Shown: positions 32,987 to 41,523 of the stretch, piece by piece
Layout of the letters: every line of letters starts with the position of its first letter
Numbering within the stretch: position 1 is the first letter of the stretch
Assembly: GCF_041435355.1 (NCBI RefSeq)
Contig: NZ_CP108442.1
Location: 6,074,501-6,138,500, forward strand
Reading direction: 5' to 3'
From: Streptomyces sp. NBC_01276
Lineage (GTDB): Bacteria; Actinomycetota; Actinomycetes; Streptomycetales; Streptomycetaceae
Length of the DNA: 64,000 nucleotides
Notes under the pieces: generated by a model
The model's input: the letters and a program-made list of their open reading frames with translations, nothing else
Database searches by the model: none
What the model was told of the DNA's origin: nothing
Translations under genes and position numbers: made by a program

Positions 32987-34513
32987 TCAGCTGGCGTCTT
33001 CGTCGTCGACCCAGCCCATGGACCGCTCCACGGCCTTGAGCCAGCTCTTGTACTCGCGGTCCCGCTGCTCGGCGGGCATGCGCGGGGTCCACTCGGCCGC
33101 GCGGCGCCAGTTGGCGCGCAGGGCGTCGGTGTCGGGCCAGAAGCCGACGGCCAGGCCGGCGGCGTAGGCGGCGCCGAGGCAGGTGGTCTCCGCGACCATG
33201 GGACGGACCACGGGGGCGTCCACGAAGTCGGAGAGGGTCTGCATCAGCAGGTTGTTGGAGGTCATGCCGCCGTCGACCTTGAGGGCCGCGAGCTCGACGC
33301 CCGAGTCCTTGGTCATGGCGTCGGTGATCTCGCGGGTCTGCCAGGCGGTGGCCTCCAGGACGGCACGGGCGATGTGCGCCTTGGTGACGTACCGGGTCAG
33401 GCCGGCGATCACACCGCGGGCGTCGGAGCGCCAGTACGGGGCGAACAGGCCGGAGAAGGCCGGCACGAAGTACGCGCCGCCGTTGTCCTCGACCGAGAGC
33501 GCGAGGGTCTCGATCTCGGCCGCGGTCTTGATCATGCCCATCTGGTCGCGCATCCACTGGACGAGCGAGCCGGTGACGGCGATGGAGCCCTCCAGGGCGT
33601 AGACCGGCTTCTGGTCGCCGATCTGGTAGCCGACCGTGGTCAGCAGGCCGCTGTAGGAGTTGATGACCTTGTCGCCGGTGTTCATCAGCATGAACGTGCC
33701 GGTGCCGTACGTGGACTTGGCCTCGCCCTCGGCGAAACAGGTCTGGCCGAACAGCGCGGCCTGCTGGTCACCGAGCGCCGAGGCGACCGGGACGCCGGCG
33801 AGGACGCCCTCCTTGACGTGGCCGTAGACCTCGGCGGAGGACTTGATCTCCGGGAGGACGTTGAGCGGGACGCCCATGGACTCGGCGATCTTGTCGTCCC
33901 AGGCCAGGGTGTGCAGGTTCATCAGCATGGTGCGCGAGGCGTTGGTGACGTCGGTGACGTGCGCACCGCCCTCGGCGCCGCCCGTGAGGTTCCAGATGAC
34001 CCACGAGTCCATCGTGCCGAAGAGGATGTCGCCGGCCTCGGCGCGCTCGCGCAGGCCCTCGACGTTGTCGAGCAGCCAGCGGACCTTCGGACCCGCGAAG
34101 TAGCTCGCCAGCGGGAGGCCCGTCTCGCGGCGGAAGCGGTCCTGGCCCACGTTGCGGCCGAGCTCCTTGCAGAGGGAGTCGGTGCGGGTGTCCTGCCAGA
34201 CCAGCGCGTTGTGCACCGGCTCGCCGGTGTGCCGGTCCCACAGGACGGTGGTCTCGCGCTGGTTGGTGATGCCGACCGCCTTGACGTCGGCGGCGGTGAT
34301 CTCCGCCTTGGCGATGGCTCCGGCGACGACCTCCTGGACGTTGGTCCAGATCTCGGTGGCGTCGTGCTCGACCCAGCCCGGCTTCGGGAAGATCTGCTCG
34401 TGCTCCTTCTGGTCGACGGCGACGATGCGGCCGTCGCGGTCGAAGACGATGCAGCGGGAGGAGGTGGTGCCCTGGTCGATCGCGGCGATGAAGGGGCCGG
34501 TGCTGCTGGTCAT
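32987..34513 (-). CDS. glpK: Glycerol kinase
   Basis: A 508-residue FGGY-family kinase that phosphorylates glycerol on entry. The N-terminal phosphate loop is [18 protein letters not shown], glycerol contacts lie in [11 protein letters not shown] and the catalytic Asp region of [15 protein letters not shown], and [19 protein letters not shown] is the second FGGY signature. Full length, with no broken motif. It lies between glpF and glpD in one minus-strand operon. Confidence 0.96.
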   Translation of the reverse strand: MTSSTGPFIAAIDQGTTSSRCIVFDRDGRIVAVDQKEHEQIFPKPGWVEHDATEIWTNVQEVVAGAIAKAEITAADVKAVGITNQRETTVLWDRHTGEPVHNALVWQDTRTDSLCKELGRNVGQDRFRRETGLPLASYFAGPKVRWLLDNVEGLRERAEAGDILFGTMDSWVIWNLTGGAEGGAHVTDVTNASRTMLMNLHTLAWDDKIAESMGVPLNVLPEIKSSAEVYGHVKEGVLAGVPVASALGDQQAALFGQTCFAEGEAKSTYGTGTFMLMNTGDKVINSYSGLLTTVGYQIGDQKPVYALEGSIAVTGSLVQWMRDQMGMIKTAAEIETLALSVEDNGGAYFVPAFSGLFAPYWRSDARGVIAGLTRYVTKAHIARAVLEATAWQTREITDAMTKDSGVELAALKVDGGMTSNNLLMQTLSDFVDAPVVRPMVAETTCLGAAYAAGLAVGFWPDTDALRANWRRAAEWTPRMPAEQRDREYKSWLKAVERSMGWVDDEDAS

Positions 34514-34591
34514 GGTGGCTGCTCCTGGCAGATCTGAAGGGTTGGCGGAATCAGGAGGGCGGTGCGGATCTTGCGATCTTGCCGATGCTGA

Positions 34592-35374
34592 TCAGGCGAA
34601 CGCGATGTTGTACAGACCACCGGCGAGGGCGGCACCGACGAGCGGGCCGACGACCGGGATCCAGGAGTACCCCCAGTCCGAACCGCCCTTGTTGGGCAGC
34701 GGGAGCAGGGCGTGGACGATGCGCGGACCGAGGTCGCGCACCGGGTTGATGGCGTAGCCGGTCGGACCGCCCAGCGAGAGGCCGATGCCGACGACCACGA
34801 ACGAGGTGATCAGGACGCCGATGACACCGAGCCCCTTGCCGTCGTCCTGGAGGCCCTGGGTCAGGATGGCCAGAACCAGGACGGCGGTACCGATGATCTC
34901 GGTCGCGAGGTTCTGCACGACATTACGGATCTCGGGGCCCGTGGAGAAGATGCCGAGCACCGGACCGGCCGTGTCGTGCGGGTGCGGGTCCTCGGGACCG
35001 AGCTTGGCGTCGCGGATGTGCTCCGGGTCGGACAGGTGCACGAGGAACTGGCCGTAGTACGTGATCCACATCAGGACCGCGCCGATCATGGCGCCGAGGA
35101 GCTGGCCGGCGAGGTAGACCGGGACGTCGCCCCACTCGCCGGTCTTGACGGCGATGCCGACGGTGACCGCCGGGTTGAGGTGCGCGCCGGAGAGCGGTGC
35201 GGAGACGTAGGCGGCGATCAGGACGGCGAAACCCCAGCCGAAGGTGATCGCGAGCCAGCCCGCGTTGCGGGCCTTGGAGCTCTTGAGGGTGACGGCGGCG
35301 CAGACGCCACCACCGAGCAGAGTGAGCAGGGCGGTACCTATGGTCTCGCCGATGAAGATGTCGGAGCTGGACAC
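34592..35374 (-). CDS. glpF: Glycerol uptake facilitator (MIP/aquaporin family)
   Basis: A 260-residue six-helix channel for glycerol diffusion. The first NPA box is intact ([15 protein letters not shown]) and the second half has [13 protein letters not shown], where the usual NPA reads NPV while the Asp that marks glyceroporins is kept. An extra hydrophilic loop with [20 protein letters not shown] lies in the middle, before the FSTGPEIRN segment. GTG 35374 has AAAGGAG upstream and begins [20 protein letters not shown]. It is the first gene of the glycerol operon, behind a GylR-type operator. Confidence 0.92.
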   Translation of the reverse strand: MSSSDIFIGETIGTALLTLLGGGVCAAVTLKSSKARNAGWLAITFGWGFAVLIAAYVSAPLSGAHLNPAVTVGIAVKTGEWGDVPVYLAGQLLGAMIGAVLMWITYYGQFLVHLSDPEHIRDAKLGPEDPHPHDTAGPVLGIFSTGPEIRNVVQNLATEIIGTAVLVLAILTQGLQDDGKGLGVIGVLITSFVVVGIGLSLGGPTGYAINPVRDLGPRIVHALLPLPNKGGSDWGYSWIPVVGPLVGAALAGGLYNIAFA

Positions 35375-35474
35375 CCGCGACTCCTTTGTCTTACGTCCAG
35401 GGGTGGGCGGACACCGGGTCCCTCCGGTGGTCCACGCACTCGGTGAGTGCTGCACCGGTCCTTGGCCTCGCCAT

Positions 35475-35515
35475 AGCCTAACGCGTATTGCCGGTAGGTG
35501 TTCGACAATGCCGAC
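35475..35515 (-). promoter_or_regulatory. Promoter/operator region of the glycerol operon
   Basis: On the minus strand a good -10 (TAGGCT, 35480-35475) lies 100 bases before glpF. Just upstream of it, at 35515-35500, is GTCGGCATTGTCGAAC. Twelve bases of this (GCATTGTCGAAC) recur in front of gylR, so it is the likely GylR operator. The remaining sequence from here to the gylR stop (35516-35698) shows no gene. Confidence 0.55.
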
Positions 35516-35698
35516 CGATGAACGGCAGTTTTCCGCCTGGGTGAAGAACGCGTCAAGGGCTGGCCAGGTCAAAGAACCGGATCGTTACCACTAGGTACGA
35601 TCAGCCAAAATCAGCCAATGGATGATCGGTAAAAGACAAAATCCACCCAAACGGCCCACAGGGTGGCCGCTGGGTGGATCGGGTGGATCAGGTCAAGC

Positions 35699-36466
35699 TC
35701 AGAACCGGCCCGCCCCGAGGTCGCGCGAAACCGACCGCGCGCAGTCCCGTACGGAGGCCACGAGCGCCGCCCGGGGCTCCCCGGAGTCCCCGCAGACCCG
35801 CTCCACGGCCCCCGCCACCGCGACGGCGCCCACGGGCATCCGCCGCCGGTCGTGGATCGGCGCCGCCACCGAGGCGATGCCCTCCCAGGTCTCCTCGACG
35901 TCCGCGGCCCAGCCCCGCGCCCGCGTCAGGTCCAGGACCTCCTCGAAACCCGCGGCGTCCGTGACCGTACGGGGGGTGAACGCCTCCCGCTCCGCCTCCA
36001 CGGCCTCCGTGTGCGCCACGGGGTCGTAGGCCGACAGGACCTTGCCCAGCGCCGTGGAGTGCAGCGGCTGCATCGCCCCCACCTCCAGCACTTGACGGCT
36101 GTCGTCCGGCCGGAACACGTGGTGCATGATCAGCACCCCGCTCTTGTGCAGCACCCCCACGTACACGCTCTCGCCGCTCGCCCGGGCCAGGTCGTCCGTC
36201 CAGACCAGCGCGCGGGCGCGCAGCTCGTGCACGTCCAGGTAGCTGTTGCCCAGGCGCAGCAGCTCCGCGCCCAGCTGATAGCGGCCCGAGGCCGCGTCCT
36301 GCTCCACGAAGCCCTCGGCCTGCAGCGTGCGCAGGATCCCGTGCGCCGTGCCCTTGGCCAGGCCCAGGGAGGACGCCACGTCCGAGAGGCCCAGCCGGCG
36401 TTCCCCGCCCGCCAGGAGTCGCAGCATCGCAGCGGCTCGTTCGAGCGACTGGATGTTCCGTGCCAT
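35699..36466 (-). CDS. gylR: IclR-family glycerol operon regulator
   Basis: A 255-residue IclR-type repressor. Residues 1-70 are the winged helix (SLERAAAMLRLLAGGERRLG, LSDVASSLGLAKGTAHGILR), and the rest is the GAF-like effector domain with PLHSTALGKVLSAYDP, typical of the family. In Streptomyces this gene sits next to the glycerol genes and represses both them and itself until glycerol or glycerol 3-phosphate is present. The ATG at 36466 follows AGGAGG. Its own leader carries two copies of the presumed operator. Confidence 0.93.
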   Translation of the reverse strand: MARNIQSLERAAAMLRLLAGGERRLGLSDVASSLGLAKGTAHGILRTLQAEGFVEQDAASGRYQLGAELLRLGNSYLDVHELRARALVWTDDLARASGESVYVGVLHKSGVLIMHHVFRPDDSRQVLEVGAMQPLHSTALGKVLSAYDPVAHTEAVEAEREAFTPRTVTDAAGFEEVLDLTRARGWAADVEETWEGIASVAAPIHDRRRMPVGAVAVAGAVERVCGDSGEPRAALVASVRDCARSVSRDLGAGRF

Positions 36467-36488
36467 CGCGCAGCCTCCTGCTGACGTA

Positions 36489-36525
36489 GTTCGACAATGC
36501 TGAACACTATCGGTCGATGCCGACC
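36489..36525 (-). promoter_or_regulatory. gylR promoter with two operator-like motifs
   Basis: On the minus strand the -10-like hexamer GATAGT (36511-36506) lies between GGTCGGCATCGACCG (36525-36511) and GTTCAGCATTGTCGAAC (36505-36489). The second shares GCATTGTCGAAC exactly with the site before glpF. This arrangement fits autorepression by GylR. Confidence 0.55.
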
Positions 36526-36620
36526 TTGTGTATGGTCGGGCGGCCTCCGGCGCGCCGCGCGCCGCACCCTCACCCGTCCGGGCCCCGCGCACAGAATGCA
36601 GTCCGCCACGTGGGACGACC

Positions 36621-36683
36621 GCACCGGGTCCGGTGCGGCGCGGTTACCCTGACCGCGTGCACCCTTGACACAGAGGGGGTGCA
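36621..36683 (+). promoter_or_regulatory. Two hairpins in the metH leader
   Basis: GCACCGG-GT-CCGGTGC (36621-36636) and TGCACCC...GGGTGCA (36658-36683, 12-base loop) lie 36-98 bases before the metH start. Neither matches a cobalamin or SAM riboswitch core that I can recognise; a protein-binding or attenuator role is possible. Confidence 0.35.
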
Positions 36684-36718
36684 AAGCCGACAGCCGTCGC
36701 ATCCCAGGGAGCTCAACC

Positions 36719-39700
36719 ATGGCCTCGTTGCCGAACCCGCCCGCAGACACCCAGACCCGGGCCGATGCCCTCCGAGAGGCGCTCGCGACCCGCGTGGTCG
36801 TCGCCGACGGGGCCATGGGAACCATGCTCCAGGCGCAGGACCCCACGATGGAGGACTTCCAGCAGCTCGAAGGCTGCAACGAGGTCCTGAACGTGACCCG
36901 CCCCGACATCGTGCGTTCGGTCCACGAGGCCTACTACTCGGTCGGCGTGGACTGCGTCGAGACCAACACCTTCGGCGCGAACTTCGCCGCCCTCGCCGAG
37001 TACGACATCCCCGAGCGGAACTTCGAGCTCTCCGAGGCCGGCGCCCGGATCGCCCGCGAGGTCGCCGACGAGTTCACCGCCACGACCGGACAGCAGCGCT
37101 GGGTGCTCGGCTCCATCGGCCCCGGCACCAAGCTCCCCACCCTCGGCCACATCACCTACGCGCAGATCCGCGACGCCTACCAGATCAACGCCGAAGGCCT
37201 GATCTCCGGCGGCGCGGACGCCCTCCTGGTGGAGACCACGCAGGACCTCCTGCAGACGAAGTCCTCGATCATCGGTGCCCGCCGGGCGATGGAGGCCCTG
37301 GGTGTCAGCGTCCCGCTGATCTGCTCCGTCACCGTGGAGACCACCGGCACCATGCTCCTGGGGTCGGAGATCGGCGCGGCGCTGACGGCGTTGGAGCCGC
37401 TGGGGATCGACATGATCGGTCTGAACTGCGCCACCGGCCCCGCCGAGATGAGCGAGCACCTGCGCTACCTCGCGCGCAACGCCCGCATCCCGATCTCCTG
37501 CATGCCCAACGCGGGCCTGCCCGTCCTGACCAAGCAGGGCGCGCACTACCCGCTCAGCGCCCCCGAACTGGCCGACGCCCAGGAGACCTTCGTCCGCGAG
37601 TACGGGCTCTCCCTGGTCGGGGGCTGCTGCGGCACCACCCCCGAGCACCTGCGCCAGGTCGTCGAGCGCGTCCGCGGCACGGCGATCACCGAGCGCACCC
37701 CCCAGCCCGAGCCCGGCGCCGCCTCCCTCTACCAGACCGTGCCCTTCCGCCAGGACACCTCGTACATGGCGATCGGCGAGCGCACCAACGCCAACGGCTC
37801 CAAGAAGTTCCGCGAGGCCATGCTGGAGGCCCGCTGGGACGACTGCGTGGAGATGGCCCGCGACCAGATCCGCGAGGGCGCGCACATGCTCGACCTCTGC
37901 GTGGACTACGTGGGCCGCGACGGCGTCGCCGACATGGAGGAGCTCGCCGGCCGCTTCGCCACCGCCTCCACCCTCCCGATCGTCCTGGACTCCACCGAGG
38001 TCCCCGTCATCCGGGCGGGCCTGGAGAAGCTCGGCGGCCGCGCGGTCATCAACTCCGTCAACTACGAAGACGGCGACGGCCCCGACTCCCGCTTCGCCAA
38101 GGTCACCCGACTGGCCCAGGAGCACGGCGCCGCGCTCATCGCGCTGACCATCGACGAGGAGGGCCAGGCCCGAACCGTCGAACACAAGGTCGCCATCGCC
38201 GAACGGCTCATCGACGACCTGACGGGCAACTGGGGGATCCGCGAGTCGGACATCCTCATCGACACCCTGACCTTCACGATCTGCACCGGCCAGGAGGAGT
38301 CCCGCAAGGACGGCATCGCCACGATCGAGTCGATCCGCGAGCTCAAGCGGCGCCACCCGGACGTCCAGACCACCCTCGGCCTGTCCAACATCTCCTTCGG
38401 CCTCAACCCGGCCGCCCGCGTACTGCTCAACTCGGTCTTCCTCGACGAGTGCGTCAAGGCCGGCCTGGACTCCGCGATCGTCCACGCCTCCAAGATCCTG
38501 CCGATCGCCCGCTTCGACGAGGAGCAGGTCACCACCGCACTCGACCTGATCTACGACCGGCGCGAGGGCGACTACGACCCGCTGCAGAAGCTGATGGCCC
38601 TCTTCGAGGGCGTCAACACCAAGTCGCTCAAGGCCGGCCGCGCCGAGGAACTCCTCGCCCTGCCGCTGGACGAGCGACTGCAGCGCCGCATCATCGACGG
38701 CGAGAAGAACGGCCTGGAGACCGACCTCGACGAGGCGCTGCAGACCCGCCCCGCCCTCGACATCGTCAACGACACCCTCCTGGAGGGCATGAAGGTCGTC
38801 GGCGAGCTCTTCGGCTCCGGCCAGATGCAGCTGCCGTTCGTGCTCCAGTCCGCCGAGGTCATGAAGACGGCCGTCGCCTACCTCGAACCGCACATGGAGA
38901 AGACCGACGACGAGGGCAAGGGCACGATCGTGCTCGCCACCGTCCGCGGGGACGTCCACGACATCGGCAAGAACCTCGTCGACATCATCCTCACCAACAA
39001 CGGTTACAACGTCGTCAACATCGGCATCAAGCAGCCCGTCTCCGCGATCCTCGAAGCCGCGCAGGAGCACAAGGCCGACGTGATCGGCATGTCCGGCCTG
39101 CTCGTGAAGTCCACGGTGATCATGAAGGAGAACCTGGAAGAGCTCAACCAGCGCAAGCTGGCCGCCGACTACCCCGTCATCCTCGGCGGCGCCGCCCTCA
39201 CCCGCGCCTACGTCGAACAGGACCTCCACGAAATCTACGAAGGCGAAGTCCGCTACGCCCGCGACGCCTTCGAAGGCCTGCGCCTCATGGACGCCCTCAT
39301 CGCGGTCAAGCGCGGCGTCCCCGGCGCCTCGCTGCCCGAGCTGAAGCAGCGCCGCGTCGCCAAGCGGGACACCCCGGCGCTCCAGGTGGAGGAGCCGCAG
39401 GAGCCGGGCGGCCGTTCCGACGTGTCCGTCGACAACCCGGTCCCCACCCCGCCCTTCTGGGGCACCCGCGTCGTCAAGGGCATCCCGCTCAAGGACTACG
39501 CCTCCTGGCTGGACGAGGGAGCCCTGTTCAAGGGCCAGTGGGGCCTCAAGCAGGCCCGCGCGGGCGGAGCCACGTACGAGGAGCTCGTCGAGAGCGAGGG
39601 CCGTCCGCGCCTGCGCGGCCTCCTGGAGAAGCTGCACACCGAGAACCTCCTGGAAGCGGCCGTGGTCTACGGCTACTTCCCCTGCGTCTCCAAGGGCGAC

Positions 39701-40231
39701 GACCTGATCATCCTCGACGAGCAGGGCAACGAGCGGACCCGCTTCACCTTCCCGCGCCAGCGCCGGGGCCGCCGCCTGTGCCTCGCGGACTTCTTCCGCC
39801 CCGAGGAGTCCGGTGAGACCGACGTGGTCGGCCTCCAGGTGGTCACCGTCGGCTCGAAGATCGGCGAGGCCACGGCCAAGCTGTTCGAGTCCGACTCCTA
39901 CCGCGAGTACCTGGAGCTGCACGGCCTCTCCGTCCAGCTCGCCGAGGCCATGGCCGAGTACTGGCACGCCCGCGTCCGCGCCGAGCTCGGCTTCGGCGGC
40001 GAGGACCCGGCCGCCGTGGAGGACATGTTCGACCTCAAGTACCGGGGAGCCCGCTTCTCCCTCGGCTACGGCGCCTGCCCCGACCTGGAGGACCGGGCGA
40101 AGATCGCCGACCTCCTCCAGCCGGAGCGGATCGGCGTCCACCTCTCGGAGGAGTTCCAGCTCCACCCCGAGCAGTCCACCGACGCCATCGTGATTCACCA
40201 CCCCGAAGCGAAGTATTTCAACGCACGCTGA
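36719..40231 (+). CDS. metH: Cobalamin-dependent methionine synthase
   Basis: A 1170-residue cytoplasmic enzyme moving a methyl group from methyltetrahydrofolate to homocysteine. Domain order is complete: homocysteine domain at 20-330 with zinc cysteines in GLNCATGPAEM and GGCCGTTPEHL; pterin domain from about 350 (AIGERTNANGSKKFR); B12 cap helices from about 640; the cobalamin domain with GDVHDIGKN, whose His is the axial cobalt ligand, near residue 745; and the SAM-dependent reactivation domain to the end (YFPCVSKGDD, RFSLGYGACPDLEDR). ATG 36719 has AGGGAG upstream. It is divergent from gylR and followed by a long hairpin. Two leader hairpins may be regulatory, but no B12 riboswitch is recognised. 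Confidence 0.96.
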   Translation: MASLPNPPADTQTRADALREALATRVVVADGAMGTMLQAQDPTMEDFQQLEGCNEVLNVTRPDIVRSVHEAYYSVGVDCVETNTFGANFAALAEYDIPERNFELSEAGARIAREVADEFTATTGQQRWVLGSIGPGTKLPTLGHITYAQIRDAYQINAEGLISGGADALLVETTQDLLQTKSSIIGARRAMEALGVSVPLICSVTVETTGTMLLGSEIGAALTALEPLGIDMIGLNCATGPAEMSEHLRYLARNARIPISCMPNAGLPVLTKQGAHYPLSAPELADAQETFVREYGLSLVGGCCGTTPEHLRQVVERVRGTAITERTPQPEPGAASLYQTVPFRQDTSYMAIGERTNANGSKKFREAMLEARWDDCVEMARDQIREGAHMLDLCVDYVGRDGVADMEELAGRFATASTLPIVLDSTEVPVIRAGLEKLGGRAVINSVNYEDGDGPDSRFAKVTRLAQEHGAALIALTIDEEGQARTVEHKVAIAERLIDDLTGNWGIRESDILIDTLTFTICTGQEESRKDGIATIESIRELKRRHPDVQTTLGLSNISFGLNPAARVLLNSVFLDECVKAGLDSAIVHASKILPIARFDEEQVTTALDLIYDRREGDYDPLQKLMALFEGVNTKSLKAGRAEELLALPLDERLQRRIIDGEKNGLETDLDEALQTRPALDIVNDTLLEGMKVVGELFGSGQMQLPFVLQSAEVMKTAVAYLEPHMEKTDDEGKGTIVLATVRGDVHDIGKNLVDIILTNNGYNVVNIGIKQPVSAILEAAQEHKADVIGMSGLLVKSTVIMKENLEELNQRKLAADYPVILGGAALTRAYVEQDLHEIYEGEVRYARDAFEGLRLMDALIAVKRGVPGASLPELKQRRVAKRDTPALQVEEPQEPGGRSDVSVDNPVPTPPFWGTRVVKGIPLKDYASWLDEGALFKGQWGLKQARAGGATYEELVESEGRPRLRGLLEKLHTENLLEAAVVYGYFPCVSKGDDLIILDEQGNERTRFTFPRQRRGRRLCLADFFRPEESGETDVVGLQVVTVGSKIGEATAKLFESDSYREYLELHGLSVQLAEAMAEYWHARVRAELGFGGEDPAAVEDMFDLKYRGARFSLGYGACPDLEDRAKIADLLQPERIGVHLSEEFQLHPEQSTDAIVIHHPEAKYFNAR

Positions 40232-40263
40232 CGCGGACCGGCGTACACTGGTCGGTCCCATAC

Positions 40264-40315
40264 AGGCCGGTCACCTGGTACCGAGGGGTTGCCCCCACGG
40301 CGAGGTGACCGGCCT
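40264..40315 (+). terminator. Long hairpin between metH and the HAD gene
   Basis: AGGCCGGTCACCT pairs exactly with its complement over 13 bp, and the 26-base loop holds its own hairpin (CCGaGGGG/CCCCaCGG). It begins 33 bases after the metH stop and is followed by TTGTCGT. It is best read as the metH terminator, but it also lies in the leader of the next gene. Confidence 0.6.
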
Positions 40316-40341
40316 TGTCGTCCCCTGCGAGAGGCGTACGC

Positions 40342-41043
40342 ATGACCAGCACCGTTCCCGCTCCCGTCGCCCGTACGGCAGACGGGCACGCCCTGCAGGC
40401 GGTGCTCCTCGACATGGACGGCACCCTCGTGGACACCGAGGGTTTCTGGTGGGAGATCGAGGCGGAGATCTTCCGGGAACTCGGGCACCGGCTCGACGAC
40501 GCCTGGCGCGACATCGTCGTCGGCGGCCCCATGAGCCGCAGCGCGGCGTTCCTCATCGAGGCCACCGGCGCCGCCATCGGCCTCGCCGAGCTGAGCGTGC
40601 TGCTCAACGAGCGCTTCGAGGCCCGCATCGCCGACCAGGTCCCCTTGATGCCCGGCGCCGAGCGGCTGCTGAGCGAGCTGGCCCGGCACAACGTGCCCAC
40701 CGCCCTGGTCTCCGCCTCCCACCGCCGGGTCATCGACCAGGTGCTGCTCACCCTCGGCCGCGACCGGTTCACCATGACCGTCGCCGGGGACGAGGTCCCG
40801 CGCACCAAGCCGCACCCCGACCCGTACCTGCTGGCCGCGAGCGCCCTGGGCGCGCACCCCTCGCGGTGCGCGGTCATCGAGGACACCGCCACCGGTGTCG
40901 CGGCCGCCGAGGCCGCCGGCTGCCGGGTCGTGGCCGTGCCCTCCGTCGGCCGGATCGAGCCGGCCCCGGGCCGCACCGTCGTGGCCTCGCTCGAAGAGGT
41001 GGACCTGCCGTTCCTGCGGTCCCTCATCACTCCGCTGAACTGA
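40342..41043 (+). CDS. HAD-superfamily phosphatase (beta-phosphoglucomutase-like)
   Basis: A 233-residue HAD hydrolase, subclass I cap. Motif I is LLDMDGTLVDTEG with the nucleophile Asp and the +2 Asp; motif II is TALVSAS; motif III/IV are RTKPHPDPYLLAA and CAVIEDTATGVAAAEAAG. It dephosphorylates a small metabolite or sugar phosphate; the substrate is unknown. The ATG at 40342 with GAGAGG upstream was preferred over an ATG 27 bases earlier. A -10-like TACACT (40244-40249) sits about 95 bases before the start, so it may have its own promoter downstream of metH. Confidence 0.88.
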   Translation: MTSTVPAPVARTADGHALQAVLLDMDGTLVDTEGFWWEIEAEIFRELGHRLDDAWRDIVVGGPMSRSAAFLIEATGAAIGLAELSVLLNERFEARIADQVPLMPGAERLLSELARHNVPTALVSASHRRVIDQVLLTLGRDRFTMTVAGDEVPRTKPHPDPYLLAASALGAHPSRCAVIEDTATGVAAAEAAGCRVVAVPSVGRIEPAPGRTVVASLEEVDLPFLRSLITPLN

Positions 41044-41523
41044 CCGCGCACGCTCCGTGCCGAACGGAACGGGGGTGGGGTCAAGGTCCCACGAGAGGAT
41101 CTTCCGCCCCCGCCCCCGGAGGCCGAAATTCCATCCTGCCGGGAAATGTAGCAGCGGGTGACCTTGGTCACCCGGGGAGCCCCGGACGGGCCCGTCGGAG
41201 TGCCCCGAGCCCTTCCCATGTGTCCGGATTGATCATCTCCTGACCACATCTGCGAAGACTCCGGCATAAGCGGTCAGTCCGCTCCCATCACGGTGCGATT
41301 ACGCCCCAACTCCTGCCGGTTCAAGCCATCCCGTTCCGGGCCACTAATGTCGATCCGGGCACTCCGCACGCACCTCTGCCGCACCGGCCGCACACCCTTG
41401 CGCCGGTACCGCGTGGACCGATCGTCAAACACCGGCCCGATCGTTCCGCCCTGAACGGGCGACCGCCGCGAAGTGCCCTCTACGCCGCTTTGACCAAGTG
41501 CCGGGTGAGGGAGTACTTCCAGC
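41044..41523. other. Long intergenic region before the peptide-binding lipoproteins
   Basis: 480 bases without a convincing gene. The left half holds a GC-rich run and the inverted repeat at 41155-41174; the right half is of mixed composition and probably contains the promoter of the downstream lipoprotein operon. No RNA gene is recognised. Confidence 0.5.
41155..41174. promoter_or_regulatory. Operator-like inverted repeat
   Basis: CGGGTGACC-TT-GGTCACCCG, a 9-bp perfect inverted repeat around two bases. The short centre makes it more like a dimeric regulator site than a terminator. It is 112 bases after the HAD stop and 350 bases before the lipoprotein gene. Confidence 0.4.

Noticed and set aside
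36540..36718. Cobalamin riboswitch before metH
   Set aside because: Only 250 bases separate gylR and metH, and no B12-box-like sequence is recognised; just two simple hairpins are present.
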